Assembly: GCA_003184365.1 (NCBI GenBank)
Contig: NKYR01000091.1
Coordinates: 1 to 64,000, forward strand
DNA from: Evernia prunastri
Lineage: Eukaryota; Ascomycota; Lecanoromycetes; Lecanorales; Parmeliaceae
Length of the DNA: 64,000 nucleotides
Reading direction: 5' to 3'
Both the position numbers and the translations under genes were made by a program. The notes below the pieces were generated by a model. That model was not told the DNA's origin. It saw only the letters and a list, made by a program, of their open reading frames with translations, and searched no databases. Below are positions 19,885 through 31,472 of the stretch, one piece after another. Every line of letters begins with the position of its first letter. The stretch's first letter is position 1.

Positions 19885-21744
19885 ATGGGAGTTTTTCTAA
19901 CGCTGAGGTACGAGAATACGCCTATGACGGCCTCTATTCAGTGGCTTACCTCGGCCTGGAATAGGCCAATCAAGTTTATTTACACATTGTTCAGGTCACA
20001 TGTTTTCGCGATGATGTGGCGAAGACTAACTAGGGAAGGTTTGCCGAAGACACTAAATCGTATTCACAAAATGGTCAACATCCAAAGTTTGCATCACTAC
20101 ATGATACTGTACAAGACACTCATCATGAGTCTTCCCAGTGAGCTCATACTGGAAACATTACAGTACCTAGACAAAACCGACCTCAAAAGCGTACGACTTG
20201 TTTCCAAGCTTTGGTCTGACTGTGCTTCCGAGAATTTGTTTGCCAAGCTTTACATCTCTCCTCACAGGCTCAATCTGCTGGTTTTTGCCTCGGTTACGCG
20301 ACACCCTGTGCTGAGAAGATACGTGAAAAAGATCAAATACGACGCCGTCCACTTCTCGCCAGAGATTACGATCTCGGAATACTTCGGGAAATTATGGCGC
20401 CAATGGCACCAACTCTTCTCCAAAGCCTCCATCACAGAAGACCTTATCTACAGCAATCCTGATCCCCAAATTCGTTGTTTCGGTACCTCTTTCACGGTTA
20501 GTGGAAGAGATCGGCGTCGGGGTCAAGAAGAGGATTGGGCGCAGCGCGAGGATTTTGATTTCGTCCGAGAGGGATATCATGAGTGGATGGAGCAAGCAGC
20601 TTATGAAAAGAAATGCTCTGAAGGAGGCACCCTTTTGCGATTACTCATGGCCGGATTGAGACAATTTGTTCGGCTCCGAACCGTGAGGTTGACAGGAGGA
20701 TGGCCTTTTGGGGGCAAGCTTAGATGCGAAGGCTCTCCGCTGGCTCGAACTTGGCAACCTTTCCACGCACAACCTGAGGGCTGGATATTTGGTGATGCTG
20801 ACTCTCCTCAGAGACCATCCAGTGCATTCATGGATATCTGGGCGATTGCGTTTGCTCTCTCAGAAGCTGGAGTAACTCAGATTCGGAATCTCTCAATCGA
20901 AAGCGCGCTGCCCCCTACAGCCTTTGCCACCAAGTTAGGTTGGAATGAAAATCATCTGGAATGCCCACTTGCCGCATACTGTAGACTCGAATATCTGAAG
21001 CTAACCCTGGCCGGATATCCCGACCAGCCCATGGTCGGAAAACATGCTAATCTGCATGGGTTGCAGCGAATGCTCGAATCTATGACAAGCTTGAGGCGAT
21101 TTGAGCTGAACTTACCTGATACCTACGCCAACAGTCCAGTGGAGTTCTTCACATACACGTTGACTTTCCCCGACGATGGTCACTGGCCTCAAATTACCAC
21201 ATTCAAGGTTCGGAACCTGGCGATTGGCACCAAAGATATGATCACACTGCTCTTCGCGAAGATGCCAAGCCTACGACACCTCTCCTTTGGCCATATCAAC
21301 CTTCTTGACGGGCGATGGCAAAGCATCGTAGAGTACCTACGGTTCACAAATCGCCTTTCGTCCTTCGAGATAGATCTAGACTCCATGCTATACCATCGCG
21401 GAAATCGAGACTACATCACACACGATACATGGCCGAGTTACAGAAGGCACAATGATAGTATCCGCTTCATCGAGGACTACGTCGTAAACTGGTGGAACAA
21501 TCCAACTCTGAGACATCCGAGCCTGACAGTGCATCAACCGGCACAGCAATCTCTCAACTACCTGAAAGATGTCTACCTGTTGTGCGAAACGGACATCGGG
21601 CGCGATACGCTGGATAAGCTAGCTGAGCACATGGTGGAAGAAGCTGCGCGATATCGCAAATTGGCGGAGGAATGGAATCGGAAGGACTGGTTCGACAATT
21701 TGCCTGTGCGTCTCCAAGAGCGATCTATGGCGAATGTTTACTAA
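19885..21744 (+). CDS. F-box protein, up to 619 residues
   Basis: Single open frame from ATG at 19885. The F-box motif begins at the in-frame ATG at 20125 (residue 81): SLPSELILETLQYLDKTDLK then SVRLVSKLWSDCASENLFAK, the usual SKP1-binding pattern at a protein N-terminus. The true start may therefore be 20125 (540 residues) or 20071. The remainder is a long region without named repeats, with scattered Leu-rich stretches (ITTFKVRNLAIGTKDMITLL; LRHLSFGHINLL) like those in fungal F-box proteins that carry degenerate LRRs. Ends with an acidic helix. Probable substrate receptor of an SCF ubiquitin ligase; substrate unknown. Confidence 0.85.
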   Translation: MGVFLTLRYENTPMTASIQWLTSAWNRPIKFIYTLFRSHVFAMMWRRLTREGLPKTLNRIHKMVNIQSLHHYMILYKTLIMSLPSELILETLQYLDKTDLKSVRLVSKLWSDCASENLFAKLYISPHRLNLLVFASVTRHPVLRRYVKKIKYDAVHFSPEITISEYFGKLWRQWHQLFSKASITEDLIYSNPDPQIRCFGTSFTVSGRDRRRGQEEDWAQREDFDFVREGYHEWMEQAAYEKKCSEGGTLLRLLMAGLRQFVRLRTVRLTGGWPFGGKLRCEGSPLARTWQPFHAQPEGWIFGDADSPQRPSSAFMDIWAIAFALSEAGVTQIRNLSIESALPPTAFATKLGWNENHLECPLAAYCRLEYLKLTLAGYPDQPMVGKHANLHGLQRMLESMTSLRRFELNLPDTYANSPVEFFTYTLTFPDDGHWPQITTFKVRNLAIGTKDMITLLFAKMPSLRHLSFGHINLLDGRWQSIVEYLRFTNRLSSFEIDLDSMLYHRGNRDYITHDTWPSYRRHNDSIRFIEDYVVNWWNNPTLRHPSLTVHQPAQQSLNYLKDVYLLCETDIGRDTLDKLAEHMVEEAARYRKLAEEWNRKDWFDNLPVRLQERSMANVY

Positions 21745-23059
21745 TTCATGGACAGGAGCTCAGCAAAGAATGGAGAGAACAGAAGGTCGATTAGCGTGGG
21801 GAGGACTCTACCAAACAGACACCATCGAAGCTTCCGAATGAGAGTACCTATGGTCGTCTGTAGGGCCGTGCCTGAAGAGGGAGGGACAGCTATGCTATTT
21901 GGTGAAAGCTGGGTGCCAAAAATCACAGATTACTCTCTGCCTCGGATCTTTCCACCCAACCGCCAACGAATCAGAAAGCAATAGCAACCTACAAGATTGT
22001 CGCATTGACACTGAGGACTCTTCAATCTCGACCAAGGGCCACAGGCTGGCAGCAGCCACCAGGTGCTGACACACTCGCGGTCTTCCCAAACAAGGCCATT
22101 CCACTCCTCGTTCCCCATTCGATAGCTTGCAAAAAAAAATCTGGTGCGCATGGATGTCAGATAGGCGAAAAGCAGTCAAGTACATCTTGACCACCCAAAA
22201 AGCGAATTCATCGCGGCGCTGTGTCTCTGATCAGGAAACCAAGATCCTGGCTCTTCCATCCACTTAGTAGTCCACTGTAGTGACGATCTACGAGTGTTCT
22301 CCAAATCTAGCAGACAGACTTGGTTCCGCGCACTGGCTTCAACCGCATCACCTGGTGGCTTCATATGTCCTCCTGTCAACTTCCCCTCTTCCACCAAGCA
22401 CAAGATCCTACATCTCGAGCCATATGCAAGCAAAGCCAGCACCGCCTCTTGACGCACACGTTCTCATTTCCCATTTCTCGCCCCCATCTTTTCTCGCCCC
22501 CTCTTCCACATTCTCCCTATCATCAATTCCAAATTGAAATGAGCTATCGTAGGGGCATACTGCATGCACTCATCAACAGAGTCAATTTCGCGAGTTCTTA
22601 GCCCGTGGCTCAGTGCTGAGGCCGCTGATGATCCACATACAGACGAAACCTGCTTCGCGCGTTCCTAACCAACACAACCTTAATATGATCGCGTCCAACG
22701 ATGTGGACTAAGAATGAAATATCCAACAACTCTGTTAAAATTGCATCCATTTGACTTCCCGCCTCCGCTCAAAGGCCAAGCCTTTTTGGGAAGATATCGC
22801 GAGATGTAGAGTTTCCACGAGCCGGCACAGCACCGCAACCTAAACACGGGTACTGCGAGCCTCGCATCGTTGACTCGTATCGAGAATCATAAATCGAGAT
22901 TTGCCATAATCTAGATAGAATAATAATGGATACAGCCACTCGCGAAACGAGGCTCAGCTACGTTGGTGGCTTCATGTCCAAAAGCGAACCTTAGCTTCAC
23001 CCCGTATCGTGTGGTTCGAGGAGAATCCCTAAGTTATCTTGGCCAAGGTAAGGAACGCA
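21745..23059. other. Intergenic region, no gene supported
   Basis: Frames are short and unconvincing on both strands. A pyrimidine-rich stretch lies at about 22380-22530. Nothing further seen. Confidence 0.5.
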
Positions 23060-23068
23060 TATATATAA
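23060..23068 (+). promoter_or_regulatory. TATA-like element for the Q-rich protein gene
   Basis: TATATATAA, about 118-126 bases upstream of the ATG at 23186, followed by a pyrimidine/A-rich leader. Spacing is plausible for a fungal core promoter with a 5' UTR. Confidence 0.55.
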
Positions 23069-23185
23069 CCCCACCCAGACTCGACCCATCGACCACCAGT
23101 CCACTTGAAGCACACCCCTCCAGTCCATTCTACACCTTCACTTAGCACCCCCTCGCACCTAGCAGCCCATTCGAACCGCGCAAAC

Positions 23186-23634
23186 ATGCTCGCCTACTCC
23201 GCCTACAAAGGTTACAAAAACCACAAGGACAAGAAATCCCACGAGCACCTCGCGGCCGAGGGCGAAGCCCACGGGGCAAACCCTTCCCTTCAGCAGTCTT
23301 CCCACCCTGATCAACAATACGCCCCGGCTGAGCAGCAGCATGGTTCCTCCCAGCAACAATACGCACCTCATCACCAGCGACGAGCTTCCGCCGAGCAACA
23401 ATACGCTCCCCCTCAGCAGCAGTACGGGACCGCGCACCACGCACCGCAACCATATGAGCCACAGCTCTCGTACGTATACGCAATGCAATCCTCATTCCTG
23501 ACGATCAACCGAATTCTTCCAGGCCGATGCTGATGATGTATTCCAGAAGCGCGCAACCGAGTCTTGAAGCCCGGTGGAAGAATCTGGAGGCAAGGGTGAG
23601 CGCGTTGGAGGCCAAGGAGGCGATGCGCTCGTGA
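23186..23634 (+). CDS. Small Q-rich protein with QQYAP repeats
   Basis: Two exons, 23186..23469 and 23523..23634, with a 53-nt intron (GTACGT...TTCCAG); 131 residues in total. It begins MLAYSAYKGYKNHKDKKS, has a central low-complexity region with repeated QQYAP/QQQYG units (DQQYAPAEQQHG, QQQYAPHHQR, EQQYAPPQQQYG), and ends in a short coiled-coil helix (ARWKNLEARVSALEAKEAMR). This architecture of Tyr/Gln-rich disorder plus an amphipathic C-terminal helix recurs among small ascomycete proteins. No signal peptide. Function unknown; the Q/Y-rich part could support phase separation or aggregation, which is inference. A good TATATATAA lies upstream. Confidence 0.75.
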
Positions 23635-25420
23635 TGTTCTGGAGCCGAGGAAGTAGTGTGAACCGGAGAAGCGGGTGCACACAAGGAGTAGAGGGGTTTT
23701 GTTGTGGCATTGATTCAGCCAAGATGGTAATGGAGAGAACGTCGACTCAACTATGAGATGCTACAACGAGCGCAATATCCTACCTCTCTATGTTAGAATG
23801 TCCCACTGCGCACTTGACGTGAGACCTGACAGATACGTGTATGAAAGCGGCTGAAAATGTGCCTTTGGACCAAAGTGACCTGGCGAGCATTCATCTCAGC
23901 TTACTCGTGCGCCACGAGGAGTCTTTTGTTCGCTCCTTCACCTGAACTGGGGATTACGTGCTGTGGCAGAGTAAAACCAAGGGAAGATTTAATATATGTT
24001 TAATGCTTCTTTGCTTTCGCAAGCGAGCGCAGTATGCTCTACATTAAGACTATTGATTGGAGTTGACACATGCTGTGGGGTCGGGCATATGGCATGCAGC
24101 CGTTCTCTCTTGGCAATATCTGTAAGGAGGGAGGTTTCGCCGTGGAGAGGTCCTCTATCCGCCAAAGCTCTTCGCTATGGACGAGAATTGACATGTCACT
24201 AGCACTCCGTGACGCCAGTATGAGCGAGGTACTCACCGTCTTTAATAACACTGGTCAACTGGGAGGCGACTTTATCCAATAATACATGCTCAATCAAGCA
24301 GATTTATCGCGGATTGACGGCCTGCGCGGTGTGACGCGCGCCAGATCCAAGTCTACCGCTGTCGCACTGCAAGGAAAAGAAGTTGAGATGGTCCAGGTTG
24401 GGAAGTCTGAAGGCGGGTGTCTGCAAAGCGCTGGATTGACATTGCCCAGGCTGATACACGTGATCGATCTTCAATAAGGCGAGCCGCTAGGGGCTCATAT
24501 GCTGTATTCGCTTGGACGGACGAAATGATTGTCCGTCGGAGCGCCTGATCGGACCTCAGAACGAAACGCTGCTAAACCATCTTTAGTCTAGAAGACAGCG
24601 TCCGCAGCCAATGAGATCACCAAATACAAGGCTGCGTCAAGGCTGCGTCTATTGCAGCGGTAGCAAACCACGTCAATCTTCTCATCTGGTCTCGCTTCCC
24701 AATGTTACCAAGATATCCGAAGAACAACTGAACCCGTGTGAAGTACTTTGACAATAAGGCGAAGGTGCAAAGCTGTATCTGTGGGTTACAACTCAACAGC
24801 GCGTTATACATGCCTACGATTTGTATACAGAACACGACAGGCTTTCTCAAGCCCAAACTAGTCAGTCCTCCCTTTTCAGTACCCAACTAGTGGTGCCTAC
24901 CCTAATAGATGACTGGAAAATATGACATGCAGATTTTCGAGATAACCACATGCATTTCGCAGAACCTTGGAGGCACTTTCGCATTCACGGTGTCCCGGAA
25001 AGAGGATACTGTTCTCCCGCTGATCGATACAACCGACAATGGTAAATTTCTTGCGCCCCTATGGCTCAATCCAGTTTCAACGGAATAGGTGTAAACGCTG
25101 TCACTGCTTTCTACGTCCCTCAACAACTGGTCGATGCGTGGACAAAGATCATGGGCAGGTGATTCATCTCGTCCGGAGGACAGGAGCGGCACTAATGGGT
25201 GCGATGCCATCAGAAATGGTAGTCGCTGAAGGAGAGTACTGGCTTTATCAGTGATTATTGGTAGTATGGGCTAATTGGAAAAGGGCATCTAAAGTGGACC
25301 TTGGACAAGATGCAAGAGAAATCAACAAATTGGGAGAAGCTCATTGGGAGCGTACGAGCCATGATTTGGGAATGTGTAAGTAGCTCGTTGGGATTAGCTG
25401 ATGTATCAGATATTCCACGA
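23635..25420. other. Intergenic region with weak coding traces
   Basis: Around 24928-25254 on the plus strand there are protein-like stretches in two frames (GTFAFTVSRKEDTVLPLIDT; NAVTAFYVPQQLVDAWTKIM) interrupted by stops, possibly a decayed gene. A 7-bp-arm inverted repeat, GACGGAC...GTCCGTC, lies near 24514-24536. No intact gene supported. Confidence 0.4.
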
Positions 25421-26788
25421 TCAAAGTACTCTCTTGTTGGCCAACGCCTTCTTCGCCTGCCGTTCAACGTAGTGGCCTCTATGTCTGGTGAACCTCGGCA
25501 ATGGAACATCCACATCGCCCACATCCTTTAGAGATACGTTGATCGAGGCACATATGTCCTGGAACTGGGCCACTTCATCGGCAGGCACCTGCGCTCCAAA
25601 GAGCTCAATGCTGCTAAGGTTGGGGAGATCTCCGCAATTGATTCTGGTTAAAAGCGGCTGATTGAAATGGGCGCGACGATCACACCAATGGAGCTTGACC
25701 TCTCGTATGGATAGTGGCAAAGTGGATCGAAAATCTTTAACAGCGTGATAACGGCCGAAAAGGAGACTGGTTTCGGTCTCCACGTACTCCAAAACGCGGA
25801 ACTTTTGCAGACTGCCCATGTAATCCCCGGGTATAAACCCTGCTCGGATATGCAGTTCTCGGAGTGAGTCCCGGGCGCAAGCCAATAGAGCGGTGACGAT
25901 CCAGTAAGCGTCAAAGCCATGCTCTCCTTGAGACTCACGAGCAGGCCAGTACGTGAAGCTTTGGAGCCCTTCAAAGTTCTGTAAGAGAAGCATCGCCAGG
26001 CGTTTTGGTGAGATATTTCCGTGCGATAAATTCAGATCCGTGACCGTCGAGCGTATCATTGGCCTCCCATTCCCCACTAACCCTTCGGTGCCATCGACCC
26101 TGTCAGCATTGATGATTTTGACCGATGGCAGGGTAGCAAATAGTTCAATAGCGTCAGGTCCAACGAAAGAGCTGCTGTCAGAAGCACTGATGTTCACGCT
26201 CACCAAGTTGGCAAGGGCACCGCCAGATCGTTTCGACTCTGCGATACGGCAGAACATTCCCCGAAGGGTCGAGGTCAAATAACCTGGATCCTGGAGCTCG
26301 ATAGATGTGAGATTGGGAAATAGTGTAAGGGCAAAAGCAATCAGCCCATCTTCCTCTCCGTTTTTGAGGCAGCAGAATGTCCAGGTTTCTTTCTCATGGA
26401 CGGCCAAATACTCGGAATTCCACATGGCAAGTTCGAGCTGCGCCATATCCGAAGATGGATATTCAACGTGCCTTGGCTCCACATTACCCATTCCATCATA
26501 GCCAAAACCCCATCTGTAGCGGTAGCCATCTATCGTATAATGCTGAACGTAGAGCGCAATTTGAGGATCGTCCAAGATTTGCTTGATCAGCCTCGCCGTA
26601 GATCCGGGCTGTTTGGTGCTCAAAGCTGTCGAGAACATCAGTTTCAAAGATTGGTGTTTTCTTCGATGTGCTACGGTCAGAGAATACGGCTTTTTACTGA
26701 CGCAGTAAAAACTTCCGAAGTCAGGTGGAAGGAGATATTGAAGGATTTGGAGCCACAGTTCGTTTGGAAGATCGATGAAACGTGGCAT
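25421..26788 (-). CDS. F-box protein, 455 residues
   Basis: Intronless, with ATG at 26788. The F-box lies at the extreme N-terminus (FIDLPNELWLQILQYLLPPD, then FGSFYCVSKK), as usual for fungal SCF receptors. The rest shows degenerate Leu-rich repeat-like segments: FPNLTSIELQDPGYL, VTDLNLSHGNISPKRLAMLL, LRELHIRAGF, LPNLSSIELFGAQV. A basic C-terminus (RFTRHRGHYVERQAKKALAN) follows. Likely a SKP1-binding substrate adaptor in the nucleus or cytoplasm; substrate unknown. It is a different subgroup from the F-box gene at 19885, with little visible similarity outside the F-box. Confidence 0.88.
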   Translation of the reverse strand: MPRFIDLPNELWLQILQYLLPPDFGSFYCVSKKPYSLTVAHRRKHQSLKLMFSTALSTKQPGSTARLIKQILDDPQIALYVQHYTIDGYRYRWGFGYDGMGNVEPRHVEYPSSDMAQLELAMWNSEYLAVHEKETWTFCCLKNGEEDGLIAFALTLFPNLTSIELQDPGYLTSTLRGMFCRIAESKRSGGALANLVSVNISASDSSSFVGPDAIELFATLPSVKIINADRVDGTEGLVGNGRPMIRSTVTDLNLSHGNISPKRLAMLLLQNFEGLQSFTYWPARESQGEHGFDAYWIVTALLACARDSLRELHIRAGFIPGDYMGSLQKFRVLEYVETETSLLFGRYHAVKDFRSTLPLSIREVKLHWCDRRAHFNQPLLTRINCGDLPNLSSIELFGAQVPADEVAQFQDICASINVSLKDVGDVDVPLPRFTRHRGHYVERQAKKALANKRVL

Positions 26789-28013
26789 TTTGACTCTGGA
26801 GGATGTCGTGTGGGAAGGTGATCTGAGGAGGATGCTGCGGACTAGGTATTAGGCAACGCTGTCAGCGAATGGGCGCACTGTCATGGAAAGCTGTCGTGGT
26901 CTAAGTGGTCTCTAAGAAGTATTTAGATGTAGAGGAGACAACTTCTTTATGTGCAGTGAAGCCCATGCCAAGAACACACTGGTGTGATTTTTGCTGTTGA
27001 GGGAGATTCAAATTAACACATGGTAGCATGGTAGCATATGAGAATTAGTGTGTGTCAATATGCTAGCTCTTAACACAGCCCATTGATTGTCTGTTTTGTA
27101 TAGCTAGAGGGGTTGGTATTCCGCCTTCCATTATTACAACTGCCCGGCGTTACCTTTTAGCCGTGCTCGTACGAAAAGTGGAAGCCATAGACATTCACGT
27201 AAGAGCTTGGACTTCTAGTTGGTAGAAGGCCGAGCGGGCATAATCATAGTAGGTAAACTTAAGTCACTCTTTTTCATAAAAAAACCGGTGTCTGACGCTC
27301 TCATGTAGAAATTAATAAGTATCCTTGACCTCGTCTTCTTTTAGTCCACTCAACATCAATGCATTAATTCCACAGATTCTCTCACGTGACTCGACAGCGG
27401 ACCGTTTTTCTCCCTCCTTGCAACTTACTTTATAGCAGTGTCTCAATACGAGGGAACAAATCAGATCTCAGATTCTACCAAAACACACGTCGCCACTGCC
27501 TGCGACGGTCATTACGTGGTAGATCTCTACTACGAGCAAGACGCGTAGAGTTCTTCCTGCAGTGCGTATCCACCTAGGCAATTACCATGGTCTATCCACC
27601 ACACCACATTCTACAACGACCATATGATGCAGTCACGTTGCATAGTCGCTGTCAGCGGATATGCCGGCAGGGATTTAGCCGCCCTTCTCTCAAGAAGATG
27701 CCGGGCCCGGACATAACCCTTTCGATGAAAGACTTCACAGAATCTCCTTCAAGCTCAGTAAATGAAGGGCGTCGACGCTGACAAGAGACCTGTCGTCAAG
27801 GAAGTGGATTCTCGCTCCGCAGCCAATCCGCAGAGGCGGGCGCTGTGGCAGTCACATCATGGAAACGTGCCGATGAGATGTTCCGCCAAGTTAGCCCATC
27901 CGGTTTTGCGCCACAGAAGAACAGAGGGTCCTGTGATCGCAGCCCGTTAATGACCATGGCAGCTCTCATACATCCACCCTCATGCACAGCATGAACCATC
28001 GGGTGAACCGAGA
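26789..28013. other. Intergenic region, no gene supported
   Basis: AT-rich in part (about 26990-27320), with no convincing frames. It leads into the 77-bp tandem repeat. Confidence 0.5.
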
Positions 28014-28167
28014 TTCAGCCTCAAGTACGACGGGCTGTAATTCTCCAACAGCCCAAGTTCTCTCTTTTTTCCTTTCTCAAAGCATAAAACTTCAGCCTCA
28101 AGTACGACGGGCTGTAATTCTCCAACAGCCCAAGTTCTCTCTTTTTTCCTTCCTCAAAGCATAAAAC
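28014..28167. repeat. Exact two-copy 77-bp tandem repeat with internal hairpin
   Basis: Copies 28014-28090 and 28091-28167 differ at a single base (CCTTTCTC versus CCTTCCTC). Each copy contains GGGCTGT, a 9-nt loop and ACAGCCC, a perfect 7-bp stem, followed by a pyrimidine tract (TTCTCTCTTTTTTCC). The near identity implies a recent duplication. Confidence 0.95.
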
Positions 28168-28736
28168 GAGTGCGCATGTGTCACGCGTGTACCTCGGTAA
28201 TGCTGCAGGCACCAGGATGATTTCCGGGGAAAAGGGTCCTTTGGGTTAGAGACTGTGATAAAATGTCGAAGTTGATATTAGAGGGTGAAAAGATGGGAGC
28301 TTGGGCAGAACACGGAGATGTACTTATATATCGTCTTTTCGAACGCACGCGGTGGAAAGAGGGAGGTAGTGGCGGGGTTCGCAGGGGAGGGTAGGGCAAC
28401 GAAGGAAGGTCTGAGGAGCGATGCTTGCTGATGGATGCATCATGCAGGTTGTTTGAGTGTTTGCTGGTGTCAACGTGGTGGAGCAGATCATTAGATTCCA
28501 GATAAGATATGAAGGAGAAATGAAAATAAGAGCGGTGGAAACGGGGTGCGTTGCGACTAAATTCTTATTGGTGCGATCTTCAGAAAATGAAACGGAGTAT
28601 GGACGTTAAAATCCAGGGCTTATGTCCCGCAGCTCCTACTGACATTAGTCCTACCTGTCCCTGGCTTCGGCACCGCCTGCACCCCACTCTTACCACTGAG
28701 ACCCAGCCGCCCGGGCAGATCCCCAAATCAGTCCTT
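28168..28736. other. Short intergenic region, no gene supported
   Basis: No supported frame. A TATATA-like string lies near 28324-28331 on this strand. The right end abuts the stop codon of the AIM6-like gene. Confidence 0.5.
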
Positions 28737-30107
28737 TCAATTCCCCCAATTCCGTTGGCTAGCACTCTCCAAATCATCCACATTGAGCATCCCCACGCCC
28801 TCCTTCTCCAGCACGTCCCAAACGTGATCTCTAACGCCAACTGGCCAAGCGGGCGTGTTCCAGTACCTCGCCTTCAACCCCTTCGTAGCTGCCGCGCCCG
28901 CCTGTCCCAAGATCGTGTCCACCTGCTGCGGCGCTAGACTGCCATGCCAAGGCTTCCCGATGGCGGTCGCGAAATCCACGCTCGCATAGTAGGAGTTCTC
29001 AGCGGTATAGAGTGAGGCGTTGCTAGGAGCGGTTTCACCCCAGAGCTGATCTAATGGTGCGTCGAAGAAGACGTCGCGGTATGTAGTGTTGGAGATGAGC
29101 AGGTCGAAAGGGGTGTTGCCAGAGCCCACGACAGTGATGGGACCGGGAATGACTGTGGATCCGTCGAAATATGTCAAATAGTCCCGCGATCGGAGGGGCT
29201 CAAGCTGTTTTAGTACGACAGGTAGTGTGGATGTACCATTCGATTTCATGTCGATGAGTAGCGTAAGCGAAGTTGCCGGATTGGTTTCGAAGATTCCGTT
29301 GAGAGAGGTCCTACCGGTGGTGTAGTCGGATTGATGAGGAGATGCGGTGGAGTTTTCGGGCGGGGGAGGCGGATTTTGATGAGTCAGGATTGAAATCAAG
29401 GGATCGATGTAGAGAGATGTCAAGGAGCGGGTGGAGGTTAAGGAGCCAGTGGAGTGGCCCACAAGGAGATCGTTGTCAGTGAGCCAGACGTCAGCCTCTA
29501 CCCCCGTACATCCAGCCGCGAGCGCGTCATATAAAGGCACTTTTCGCGAGTAATCATTGTGCGAATGGCAAGGGATCGGGGTGATATCTCGGCTGAAGTC
29601 GGTGGGATAATGTGCTTCTGCTTGCGTCTCAGATCCCGGCGCTCCCCACGAAGCGACAATTCTTTGTATATCGTTGTGAGGAATTTGTCTTCGTAGGTAT
29701 ATGTTAAAGTATATCAACAGAGCAGACAGAACACTGTGGAATATCAGCCATATGTTCTTTGCAGCCGCCAGCGACGAATGGACAGGAAGATAAACATACA
29801 GAATCACGACAGTGCCTAGAAAAGCTGATACTATGGTAGCCCAGACGCTTCGAGGCTGCGCAGAGCTCCAGTCGGCAAAGGAAGTCTTCCGTCCGCGAGC
29901 ATATTCTGAGAATCTTCTGCCGTAACCAGGCTCCTTGTTTTCCCGTATTTTGACAAATCCTGCCTCGAGAGTATCTTCTGATGTCTCGCTTGTATTTGAA
30001 GGGTAGGCCCCCTCCATCTTGTCGCCGGAGCAATTGGAGCCCAAGCGCTGCGGTCTGTCTGCTGTGCTGTTGACGAAAAAGGCCTTGACTCCCCGTAAAC
30101 TGTTCAT
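28737..30107 (-). CDS. AIM6-like membrane PLC-type phosphodiesterase
   Basis: Intronless, 456 residues from ATG at 30107. Two hydrophobic segments (about 89-110, WATIVSAFLGTVVILYVYLP; and 117-136, KNIWLIFHSVLSALLIYFNI) precede a luminal or extracellular catalytic domain. PIPCHSHNDYSRKVPLYDAL (about 177-196) and GVEADVWLTDNDLLVGH are the hallmark motifs of the fungal AIM6 (altered inheritance of mitochondria 6) family within the PLC-like/GDPD phosphodiesterase TIM-barrel superfamily; the His, Glu and Asp residues of these motifs are the expected catalytic and metal ligands. LTLLIDMKSNG and a C-terminal ARYWNTPAWPVGVRD block fit the family. Substrate is not known; length is normal. Confidence 0.88.
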   Translation of the reverse strand: MNSLRGVKAFFVNSTADRPQRLGSNCSGDKMEGAYPSNTSETSEDTLEAGFVKIRENKEPGYGRRFSEYARGRKTSFADWSSAQPRSVWATIVSAFLGTVVILYVYLPVHSSLAAAKNIWLIFHSVLSALLIYFNIYLRRQIPHNDIQRIVASWGAPGSETQAEAHYPTDFSRDITPIPCHSHNDYSRKVPLYDALAAGCTGVEADVWLTDNDLLVGHSTGSLTSTRSLTSLYIDPLISILTHQNPPPPPENSTASPHQSDYTTGRTSLNGIFETNPATSLTLLIDMKSNGTSTLPVVLKQLEPLRSRDYLTYFDGSTVIPGPITVVGSGNTPFDLLISNTTYRDVFFDAPLDQLWGETAPSNASLYTAENSYYASVDFATAIGKPWHGSLAPQQVDTILGQAGAAATKGLKARYWNTPAWPVGVRDHVWDVLEKEGVGMLNVDDLESASQRNWGN

Positions 30108-31472
30108 AGTGTGCTAAGATAAATCAACAGTGAGAGGGTTTTGGGTAACAGCTTTCGAATCAAGTGTATCAAATTGAAAGGATATCAATTTATTTTCCTG
30201 CACAAAATTTGATGGAGACAATGGGAAATACAGAACACTTCTCATAAAGGCTCTAAAAATATCAGCCTCGCGAAAGGCTGTACTGAATAGAGCCAAGCAT
30301 GATGACAAGGGGCTGTTTGAAGAAGACTGCGCCAGAAAGATCAACATCTCAGGAGTAACACAACAACTCCAACTCTGAGATATGGCAAAGATATAGGACA
30401 TCAGTTGGGACCTGGAACTGTTGGTGAATTAGCATCTGTAGCCCGGATTCAGAGTCTTCGGGTTCGATGCGATCGCCGGTGTCATGGAGGATTGAGCAGG
30501 ATGTCGATGACTTCATCGAAGGAGGAGAAGGCTTTGACGAGGCTCCATCGAGGCACGGACAATCGTGGCACCACTGTATCAGCGACCGAGTGACACAACA
30601 TACAACAAACAATATGAGCTGCAGCAAACATGTAACCTTTTACAATAAAGGGGATAGGGAGAGCAAACACAAACGCAAGATGATAGGTTAGACACGCAAG
30701 ATGTGCCGTCCTTGGCCCAGGTATGAGCCCGTACAAATCATTGAGCTCGACAAAAAGGGTGGGCGCAGCTGCGGACGTCGAAACAAAAGTTCGAAGAAGG
30801 ATCGAGAGGATCCCGCAGCTGCGACGGTGACGAATCCTTCTGTCATGGCGGGCGGCAGACGCCAAGAAAGCCAAGATGATTCAGCAACTTCAATTGAAGA
30901 GGAAGCTGTCGGCGACATCACATATGGCATCTATGCAGACGCTCAATCGATAGATTACATGTCTCCCGACGGAGCAACGCTTGATGAAAAGATTTTCGTA
31001 AACGACCCGCAGACTTCGAAATGGCGCCGGCTTTTAGTGTGAGCACGTTTTAGAGGTCTGACCGCACGTAGCTTCTGCGCGACATGAACAGACAAGAGCA
31101 TACCGTGAGATGTGTGTAAACACATCAGTGTAAATGAACCAGCCAAGCAGATTAGCAAACCGTTGTGACACAGATTCTCCTTTACAAATCTCACTCGGCT
31201 TGTGTGAGTCAAATACAAGCCGCACATGTGTCGGTTGACCAAGTGGAACGTGGGCGGAGAGTCATGTAAAGGAAGAGTGCTTTAATCGTACAGTCTATCT
31301 ATCGAGCTCATGTTGAAAACATCGAGTATCATCAGATTGCGAATGCCAGCGTGACCTGCTCATTTCGTACAAATACATTGCGTCAAGGCATCCCCCATAC
31401 CAAGACCCTCGAATGTAGGTATCCCCGAATCCTTCCATCCACAAGAGTCCCAACCTCGGCTCCCGCGACCGC
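30108..31472. other. Intergenic region, no gene supported
   Basis: Overlapping frames on both strands (30482-31042) lack motifs, and at least one lacks an ATG near its start. The left side is the putative AIM6-like promoter. Confidence 0.45.

Noticed and set aside
24928..25254. Possible two-exon gene starting MQIFEITTCISQNLGG
   Set aside because: The only plausible donor (GTGTAA) follows an in-frame stop; the pieces do not join into an open frame.
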